This document shows, piece by piece, positions 1-10,400 of a stretch of 64,000 bases of DNA. Each line of letters opens with the position of its first letter. Positions within the stretch are counted from its first letter, which is position 1. Under the pieces are notes generated by a model. That model made no database searches and was not told the DNA's origin. It saw nothing but the letters and a program-made list of their open reading frames with translations. The DNA lies in NCBI GenBank assembly GCA_916610825.1, contig OU744447.1, positions 8,749,402-8,813,401 on the forward strand, in the 5' to 3' direction. A program made the position numbers and the translations under genes. The stretch is from Haliclystus octoradiatus (Eukaryota > Cnidaria > Staurozoa > Stauromedusae > Haliclystidae).

Positions 1-19
1 CAGTGTTGTTATAGCTTAC

Positions 20-117
20 ATTTTTATTCAAGTCCTCTCCTTTAAATTCAGCTGAAAGATATATTCCTACTAGCAAATATGCCCAAATAAGCACCAACTG
101 TTCGGGTAAAACTTCAA
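20..117 (-). CDS. Possible exon at left edge, hydrophobic, unassigned
   Basis: This is an open stretch between an acceptor (AATCCACAG) and a donor (GTAAGC), 98 nt long, phase 1 in and phase 0 out, the same length and phases as exon D of gene 1. The peptide contains QLVLIWAYLLVGIYLSAEF, which could be a membrane segment. It lacks the YHG of exon D and shows no clear homology to it. It may be a later exon of gene 1 or chance. Confidence 0.25.
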
Positions 118-1309
118 CTGTGGATTAGGGGAGGGGGCTTAGGGCGGTCACCATAAATTTAACTTCTGTATTAAATTCTTCAAATCAGGAACCACCTTAT
201 TCGAGGCTGGTTACCAAGTAGAATCGGGAAACGAACTTGGAGACCTATATTAACCTATTGACCTATTATTGCCATTATTATATATATATATATATATAAA
301 CTTGTATTAAGTATTACTATTGAAATGTCAAGGCAGCTTATATATTCACAGGATTATTTTACAGATCATCTTAAGTTGTCCCAAACATACTAGTTATGTT
401 GAAATTGATACAATCTCTTGTCAGAATCGTGTATTGCATGTAGCCTAGGTGGTCGAGTTATTCTGAAATATATATTTCATTTTTAGGGCTATTATTGCAT
501 TATTTCATGAAGGAGTTGTTCGGAGATTAATTACCAGAACAACGCTGTTGCCTGGTTTCCATATAGCAGATTTATGCGTCATTATTTGCGGGCATTTTTC
601 TTCAATTTTTTCGACCGGAGATCTTTGGTCTTGCCTGTTTCATTTCAAAGTTGCTATAGATACCGTGAAAACTGGTTTAAGTGATGCTTGCGCTCACAGA
701 CGATTTGATAAGTGATTAATTTGTAAATTTCTGTCAATGTTTCTTTTGATTTTTAGTGTCGTTTTTCTTTTCTAACATTCAACCGTGTGTCTGAGCGTAG
801 CGGAGCTATGTTTTTGTTTTATGATGCTACTAATCCCCAAAAACAAGATTTGGGTCTGCGTTCAGGTTTTCTATAGGGAGTGACCACGGGGAAGCGACTG
901 CTCTCGTCTAGAATATCAATATCTGTGCTGATCCCAAATCGGCACGGACACCGGTCGGATTGTAATGTTTTATAGTATTGGAATTACGGTATTTATGCAT
1001 TTTTAATTACTCGCAAATAACTTCTCCATTTGATATTCTTGTATTTTTCACTGTGATACCACTGTCAACCTGCATACGGAAAATCAGAAGAGAGATTTAA
1101 ATGTAGACAAACCAAAAAAGCATAATTAATGTTGTTGTTGTTGCTGGTTTATTTGCTAAAATTGCTGACTGGCTAATAAAGGGAAACTTCCTTAAATATA
1201 GTATATTGCTATTTGAAAATATTCGGTATTTCAATGTTTTCTTAATAACAACTATTTAACAATTAGACAACGAGCCCGGGTGGCTACCGTCGAATAGTCA
1301 CTGAGGTCC

Positions 1310-1889
1310 TCCTATTTTCGATCAGTCACTTTTTCCTAACTCGGAACGACAGTCAGAATGACAAGAGGGCTAAAAGGAAAAAGTACAATTGAAAACTTCA
1401 AAAAATCGTATCTCCTTTCGCGCGGAATCAAAAGCTTCTAACGTCCAAGTCAGCTATGCCTACACCTTTGGGACACCTTTTCTGCTTTGAGCGAGCTCAT
1501 TTAGCCGAGAAACACATGAGATACAACTACATTTAGTAGTTGAAATAGCGTTTTTCTGTTGAATAAGGCTCAAACACCTGACAAACACTTATCACAAATG
1601 GAGATGATGTGGACGTAAAACAGTGGGTGCCTCCGGGGGGTGCCCAGTCCAAACTGCAGGCGGTGGAGGATGATTGACACATTTTTGACAGAAAAAAGTA
1701 ATTCCAACAACTAAAAACCCTTTTTTAATACATGACATTCATTTCCATGAACGTGGGAAACTTTTGATTTCACGCGAAAGGAGATACGAATTTTAAAATT
1801 TTTCAATTGTGCTTCTTCCTATAGTGAATTCTCGTGTCACTCCAACTGTCGTTCCGAGTTTGGAAAACAGTGAATGATCGAAAATAGGA
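1310..1889. mobile_element. Inverted-repeat element (MITE-like), 580 bp
   Basis: Arms at about 1310-1437 and 1757-1889 are inverted copies. Both contain TCCTATTTTCGATCA at the tip, then the CGGAACGACAGT region, and at the inner end AAATCGTATCTCCTTTCGCG. There is no coding frame inside. No clear target duplication was found. It lies beyond exon B2 of gene 1. Confidence 0.7.
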
Positions 1890-2184
1890 TAGATTCAACA
1901 TTAAATATCTCCACTTATACGCGTTCAAACTAAGGAATCATTGTCAATATTCTTTATTGTCACCTACCGGAATCTGTGTAAAAAGATTTTCGTGTCATGT
2001 GCACTTTAATATTTCCTTCGCAATATATTTCATCAAATGATTAGGCCGCACAGATAGAACAAATGACAATGAAGCATATAGACAGTCTGGTCTTATCCTG
2101 GGTCTTATGCTGCTGTATGCTGCTATTACCCATAATCCATAATATCATGATTGAATATACGATACAATTTGAAAGTTCTCATAC

Positions 2185-2283
2185 CGCGTTCATCGTCATT
2201 GGTCTAAAATTTCCGGTTGCATTGAATGCTTCCACTTGGACGAGTGAATTTATATGTTTGCATACAAGACCACGAGAACCAAC
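2185..2283 (-). CDS. Gene 1 exon B2: middle of DOMON domain 2
   Basis: This is a 99-nt exon of 33 codons, phase 0 to 0, with acceptor TTTCTAG and donor GTATGA. It reads VGSRGLVCK, then VEAFNATG and FRPM, and is homologous to exon B1. NAT is a possible N-glycosylation site. The C1, C2 and D exons that should follow were searched for between 1 and 2184 and not convincingly found. Confidence 0.8.
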
Positions 2284-4430
2284 CTAGAAAGTAGAATCCA
2301 TCAGCTTTTGTTATTTTATTTCGTAACTTCATGTTTATAAACTTCAATAAACATATAGTGTTGTTTGTTTCGAATTTTGTATGAGATACAGTGCCACTAC
2401 TAGTCGTTAGTCTCGCTAAAGAGTTACATTTATTGTGAGAGGACTAGTAAAGGTGTGGAAGTCGGAGTCAACATAATTATCTGTACAACGGATATATAAA
2501 AAATATATGCAGCAGACTATTATTTGTTTCTGGCCATTAAGCGTCACCAGTACGGCGCAGTGAACAAGGGACTGACTTCGCCTGTTATACCTAGGTCAGG
2601 ATGATCAAGGCGATGTGGTGAAAATATTCATCAATCGAAAGCAACATTTGTGTCATACGAGAGTGCTAAAACTATCGGGAAAACAAACCTTTTTAAACAG
2701 CAAGTAAATTTTTTGTTTGAGGCCCTTCACGTTATGAATACGGATTCGAGCGAATAATTAAACATGAAATGAATCGTTTGGATGGGAGCCTTACAAAGAT
2801 TTTATTGCTAAAGAAGCAATATTATAAAACATGATGAAAAACAAAACAAGTAATAATGTAAAACTGTTGCAATAAGTTTTGGCAAAGAGAGTCAGAAAAG
2901 TGAGATGATTATGTAAATTATTTATTATTCCTCGTATTGCTTGTCGTCTTGCTGAATTTATAAGGTTTTGAATGACAAGACGGCAATGTTGTTGAACATT
3001 CAAGGATAATCTCTTCATTTCCATGTTAAGAAATACGGCAGGAGCAAACATTACGTGATAAATTTGATGCGAGTTTGTAATTGATTTATACAAATATTAT
3101 TTTAAGTCCTAACATTTTTTTTCTACGGCAGTGTACCGAAAATCTTTAGAAGCATTCAGGATTAGAGAATGGAAAGATATTTTTATAGCTTATTAATTAG
3201 CGAATTAAAGCAATCAAGATTCAGGGTAAGAATATGATCGAATCTCCATTCCGATTGCATCTCCCGTGACCATAATGGCATATATAGCCTATTACCCAGA
3301 AAAATCCATCGTCTAAGGAAAATCTATTTTCTTCGCTTTAGAGACTTTTTAATATTAAAATAGTGAACTTTTTACTAACAATAACAAAATGTTTTTGTCG
3401 TATGTGGACTAAATGTTATGTTTTAATTGTTTCCAGAAAAAAAGTTTTTATTCTGATAAAACCTTTTCTTCTTTGAAAATTTTATTCGTATTAATATGCA
3501 TATTTTGAAGTCATGTCTTACAAAGTTATATGCAGTAAGCACAGAGGAAGATGAAGCATATATGAGCTTATTTTATATTGTATTCATTAAATAAGTCTTT
3601 CAATACAAAATTAAATAAATTTGATTATAAAACGTGTAGTTTTACCATTGGCCTTTCAACGTTTTCATTGAAACCAAGACCAATCCATTGACTTCCACGG
3701 ACACTCATTTTTATATCAACGCTTGATCCAACTCTTCTATATTTAACCAAATAATCACATGTGAAACTTCCCGTACAGGCACTTGGAGATCGAACACAAC
3801 CAAAAGTAGTACCACAGTCAAGTGCAGTAATCTACATGGATCAATATACACAATATATACAGCATTATGAATCATCGAAAGTAATAACAGATCGATAATT
3901 TGTTGTTATTGATGTTTGTATCAGTGTCATGTTTTCCTTATGATGTGAACAGGTAAGACACGGTAAAAGGAACATAACATAGGGCAGTGGATAGGATATA
4001 GTTAGACCTCCGTCCACGTACACACCTTGCTACAACTGCCTAGATAATCGACCTAGCAAGCGAGGTATTAAAAGGGGTATTGGTGTAAGTAATCCCGACA
4101 GTCAGGTTACATAAACTTGTAAAATTATGGCTTTTGAAGCACCAAAACTCAACAAAGCATATTTTAAAGCCTTTTAATGCCTCCTTACGCACCCAGCGTG
4201 TTTAACTGTATATACGTATATAGGGATATTTTCGGTAGCTTTCTATGCATATAATTTATATTAAGGGACCGTTTCGTGCATTTTATTGTAATGAACATAA
4301 CACTCCTTCAAATATATTATTTGGGTGGCATGCTCCTGGATTCAAGTAACAGGGATGACCAATCTGATAAATATATTGACACTATATTGGTAAATTCTAT
4401 TTTCACAATTGCAAATGTACACAATCTGAC

Positions 4431-4494
<64 letters not shown>

Positions 4495-7400
4495 TTGTTG
4501 CTGTAGTTGTTGTCAATCTATTATCATTATATCCAATGTTACAGGATGTGTGATAGTCTGAAGCCTGAACTTTTTTCATAACATCGAGACGCTAAAAATC
4601 GTAACGCAAAAAGGTGACAAATGATGACGTACTTCCTGAATACGCACGCAGCAAGCACGCACGCAAGCTACAGACATCGCTTTTCAGATCACTATCTGAG
4701 TTTTAGCAGAAAAAGCCTGAATTGTTGAACATTTTAAAATATGATTTGTTTGTAATCAGTTCACAATATCATGGTGAATAACCATAGAAATCCAATCTTA
4801 TATTTCTGACCCAAAATTAGATCTCCTACTTTAAAATTAAATTTACCGATGTTATAGCTTGCACTTCTTTGACAACTGTGTCAGTAACATCTACTTGACT
4901 AAAAACGTAATTATTTGTTCCATGGTAAGTGATTTGATCTGTTCCTAAAATCGATATAATAAAATATGAAATCAGATTACAGTAGTTTACTCTAGTGTTA
5001 AACTAGAAAGAGCAGAGTACTTTAGTAAGTGCACATCAAGCGTTTTATGACATGACCGCGTGTTGTAGAATGTGATTATATACTCAGGTATAATAATACA
5101 CTTATTAGAACATCTAGATCGCTAACTTCTGAGGTCACAGTTTCCGCTCGAACCATCGAAAGCACGAAATCCGTCATGTTTGCCTGATCACATTTTCAAA
5201 ACTTCATTAAAAATGTTAGGAAGCGGGAACCATGAAATTTGATTATTTGCATGTCCGTGTGTTTGGAAGTATAAGGTTAACATTCTTTCGAAAATTCTGG
5301 TCGTAGTTTGTCGATAAAATTTTGTCAGATTCTCAAAGCTGAAGAAGAATAGGAAACTGCAATGTATTACTAAAGAAATAATATTAACAAAGCTATATCT
5401 ACTTAAAAAAAACTAACGTTTTGCAGTTTAAATTTGATCCAAGGACATTTCAGTTAGTGAAAACATTTGAATTAAAATTGAATTTTAAATCATTAATTCA
5501 AGATTCGAGCGACCTTACGCAATATAAACAAACGTGATTATGAAATTTGTTTTATTCACACTTTTGCATTGTTTGTATTTATCTTTACTACAAGAGAAAT
5601 GGCGGAAGGCACGAGTGTAGAACGAGTTAAGTGTTGAAAGCAGACGAGCCAGAGGCGAGTGCTTTCAACACTTCCTGAGTGTGATGTAACCCTTTATTTT
5701 CGTATAACATTTGGTTGCAAAATCAATGGTAATCATGGTTTGAATTCATTTTATTAATTACATCGCTTCTGCCATCGAATGTGATCATATTCAAGAGTAA
5801 TAAAAAAATGTCCAAGTTTAACAATGCGTAAAATAAATCGCAAACAAATGAATTTTTACCTGTTTGAAGGGGTCCAACAGCCATCACTAGCAAATGAGCT
5901 TCTGATGTATTCAGATTGCGAAAATGATTATTTCCATTATACGGTACTGAAAACCTATCGGTGGAAATATAATAATTTATTGTTATGAGCATGAAAATGT
6001 ATCATTTCATTTAAGGAACGATCTTCACACGTTAAACCTGGATAGATTCCTCGCATATTTTTATTTTGAAAGTAGTTCAATCTGTAGCGTTTAGGAATGC
6101 CATATGAACAAGAAACTATGATAATATCAAACTTTGATTACAAGCCTAAAGATTATGTAGTACGAATTCAAGGTAAAAAGATCTATAATATACAGTAGTC
6201 CGCATTTCTAATGTTTAATTTGAGGACGTCTTGCACTTCGAAGGTTGATATTCACGAGCAGGAACATTCTGATATCGTAACAATTTCACCAATTTCAAAA
6301 ATATGATGTATACGCAAAGTGTGACTTTGAAATCAATCCATTGAGGTATATAACTTCATTCCCTGTTACTAAAACTGCTTATTCATAGATTGAATAATAC
6401 GGTGTAAATCAATCAGTAATGCTTGCTTATTGCAGTTCTTATATCTTTCCACAGAGTCTTTGGATTAATGCCTCGCAGGAGCACTATGGACTGCTTCCAC
6501 GAAGAGCATCCCGCCATTACACGCGCTCACGCCTCAATTAATAGCCAATCAACCGGCCATCCGGGTCAAAAAGCTGCTAGCTTATTACCGGGTAGTGGAA
6601 ACTGAAAAATCCACATTAAAAGTATACGATAAAATGACAACATAAAATTATCTGAATTTAAACTTTTAATAATACCATAATATATCGACTAGAATGGTAT
6701 ATCTCACGTGCAAATGATGACACCGTCTACTTTGTAGGAAAGAAAAGAGTTAAATCCAGCTTCGATCTGAAACAAAATATCATAACAATAGATCAGTATT
6801 GTAATCCTTCGAATTATAGCTCAAACGTACCATCGTTTAATTCAACGATATCGTTAAATATACATCATAGATTGCCATAATTTTGCATAAATCGTACCTT
6901 ACAAATCGATCCATAAATTTACAAGAAAATAAGATTACGTTAAATAATGTTTCTTTTATCCTTTATTATATTGGATGTGTTTGTTTGTAAAATAAAATGT
7001 GGGATCACTGGAAAGAATTGAAACTGACATCACTGATGGCGGCTACAGCATCACAGTGGGTAGCGGACTACTTCGCAAAGTGGACAGAGACATATGCAAT
7101 ACCGAATCAGGAAGCACCTACTATTGCAACTTGAAAGTACTTGAAGAAGAGTTTATTGCACATTAAGGAGTATACCTTTGGAAGTTCACTCGGGTCATGG
7201 AAGAAATTTAGCATCAAGTTTGTAAGAAGCTTGGAATTGACCAGAGGCGGGCTACATTCGTACAATTACATCTTCAGTCAGACCTAATGGTTGAGAAGTT
7301 CAAGCAGAGGCTAAAGGCAATGCTCTCTGTGTTCTTGGATGACAATCAAATGAACTGAGATACACATCTGCCTCTATTGCTAATGACCTATCGATCAGCT

Positions 7401-10400
7401 GTAATGATGCTAGATATGACATACACCTGTTTGCATACCTACTATTTGGCTTACCTAGTGACTCAACAGATACATAAACTCCAGTTGAAGATGAAAAATG
7501 ACCGTCACAGAACTTATTACAGCCTCAAACTACACCAGAAGAAATTCAATTTGTGGTGATGCTGCTTGGTTGTACAGCCCTCGACGGCGTGGTTCATCTC
7601 AAATGCTGCGGTTGATTTTTATTCTCCCTTTAATATTACATTCTTACACAATTATGTAATTAATACCAGCAGCCATTTGTTTCCATTTATCCTTTTCATA
7701 CAAATTAATGTCTGCGTCTCTCGATGCATGTTAAATCTCAATCGTGAACATCTTACATATGTTACACTAGTCAATTATGTCCAAGTTACGGTTTGATTGC
7801 TTGTCGGCAGGTACCGACAAAAGTGAAGATCCTGGTAACCGACAGATTCTGGAAGTAGCCTTGCACAAATGCAGAAGAAATTTGGTATTTTTCTGATTGA
7901 TGGGTCAAGGCTTAACAAAATTCAAGATTAATACGTTGATAATGTTCTAGGATTCCATGAGGGAGATTTTATCAGGTATTATCATCGGTACACATATTAA
8001 TTGTATGAAAACTCACATTTGTACTTAATGGTGGTCTATTTCTTTGTGTATTATTGAATGCTTTTTGAGTGATGACGTCACCAGCTTCATTTTCTTGACA
8101 AATTACACCCCGTGTACCAATCTATAGAAGCAATGTTGATAGGAATTAATTTAGTACTGTAAACAATTTAAGTATTTGCTAAGATGCTCATACACGTATT
8201 TATGATAAATAAAAATATATCATATATAAAAAAATAAGGAATAAGGAACAAATATGCAATAACAACAACAAATAGATATATAATTCATATCCATTATTCA
8301 TTTAATTTATTTTTGATCCTTGTAAGACATGACATTAATTGCGTCAAGATGCCATCTATGGGTATTTTAGAATGCTTTTATTTTTGAGATTCAATTAAAA
8401 CATCATCTACAAAATAGATTTTGCTTGTTGGGTGATAAACAAGAGGACCAGCAAAGTTTGAAAAAATTTTAAATATTGAGTCAGATTTCAAACTTGATTT
8501 CATCAAATTATGCAGTTCATGAACAGTTAAATAAATTTCATGAACTATTTATGAAAAATTCCTCGAAAATACATTATCTCAAAATATCATGCTTTTCACC
8601 CGGATTTTTATAGGCCTTTTATATTTAGAGGAGTGGTAATGGTGCCTTCGGTAGGGTAATACCGTCTCAATTACTTTAATTATAACTTTTTATGTAAAAC
8701 CTCATGAATAGTGTGCCGCCATGTCACGTTGATAAACTTATTCCTTATATATCAAATGAGTATGATTTAATCCAGATGAAATTTACATACCATTGGTTTT
8801 TCCATCACTGTATTAAATCCAACTCCAATCCAATTCCATCTTGCTGAACGAACACTCACTTTGAATTCAATCATATCTCCAGATAATTTATACATGACAA
8901 GATAGTCACATGTCATACTTGAAGCACAACCATTGTCTTCGCGGTAACAGCCGTACTCTGTGCCACATCCAAGGGCACTCAACTGAATTATAGTATGAAA
9001 TTGGAAAAATTATATCAACAAAGCCTTAGTCCACATTTACACATTATTCATAGATAATTTACTTTGCGAGCGAAGGAGTAGATCAGCAGAAAAGTGCTGG
9101 AATGACACTGTTAGAGACTCTTGGATGGTTCATTAACTAATAATGAATTTTTCAAGAGCATTGTAAACGTTTCATGAACTATTGATTGCATTTATTTTTA
9201 CTACACTTTTAGTAAAGGAATACCTTTTAATCACTTCATGGACGAATGCTGTAAGCTGTAATACATTTAATGAACAATTAATCATGGGTGACTAATAAAT
9301 CTCAGACAACGCAGCTCATGAACAGTTTCACAATCGTTACACCAATGTTTCTCTGGGTTCATTAATAGTTTGCAATTAGTTCATTGACAGTTTAAGGAGC
9401 TCAAAAACAGGCAATAAGCAGTCGTTGACGACTCACGCAGCTCCTGCACAATTTCACAGTCAATTCTAATGATTCTCTAGACTCTTGGATAGTTTACAAT
9501 AAGTCCATGGATGATTTTCGGAGCATTAATGGTTTACCACGAAGATGATTCATTTAAACCAGTTCAGAAATTCTAATATCTCCAAGTGCCGCATTGATGG
9601 GGAGGTGCCACCTTGGAAATATGTGAAGTATCCGCAAAGTTCTATAAAGCTACCCAAATTGTTTTAAAAACTTGAAAATGCTACCCAAGAATTCCAAAGA
9701 GGGTACTTCCATATAGGCTTTATGCGGGGATGTTCCATTTTTATGATTAAAAATTCAAATCCAGTTTTCAATTTTCAGTCTTCAAATTCAGTTTTTTCCC
9801 AGATTTTCGAAAATCGAAATGGGACCCGAAACGTTTAATATTCTAAAATTTCATATCCTATTATTATCAGCTGGAATATGGACCCCAAAAAATGGCACGT
9901 CCCCGTATAGCAGCAGTATGGGAGTTACCCCCGGGCCTTTTTCAGATTCATGTGAAAATTTTACGGTGTCATGAATTAGGAGATTTTTGAATTTATAGAA
10001 ATTTTCTTCGTAAAGGTTTACTTGACATGAATTTCATGATGGTATATGCGATAAAAAAAACACACAATAATTGGCGCAACAGTTTCGATTTAATCTAAAA
10101 TCATCTTCAGGCAATGTGAAAAGAGAGAGTTGAAAAGTTACATGAATATTTATATAAAAATCTAATTAATTTGGCTATTGAATTTATCGGAACGTTATTT
10201 GGAGTTTCAATGATGTGGTATATTTACAGACCGGAGGGAATAGCTCATCAATTTATTTGGTGTCAATGTGGTCTAAAAGATTTTGAATTAACTTTCATAG
10301 TTACGTTATATCTAACTGTTGTTATCTTGTGTGACATGCGCGATGCTGTCATGTCGGCCAATCAGGTCGGCAATTTTTTCAACAACGACCATACGAAATA

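Noticed and set aside
4276..4506. 76-codon plus ORF with a poly-Met end
   Set aside because: The Met run is the (ATG)n microsatellite read in frame; there are no splice sites or conserved domain, and it is antisense within gene 1 intron D/A2.
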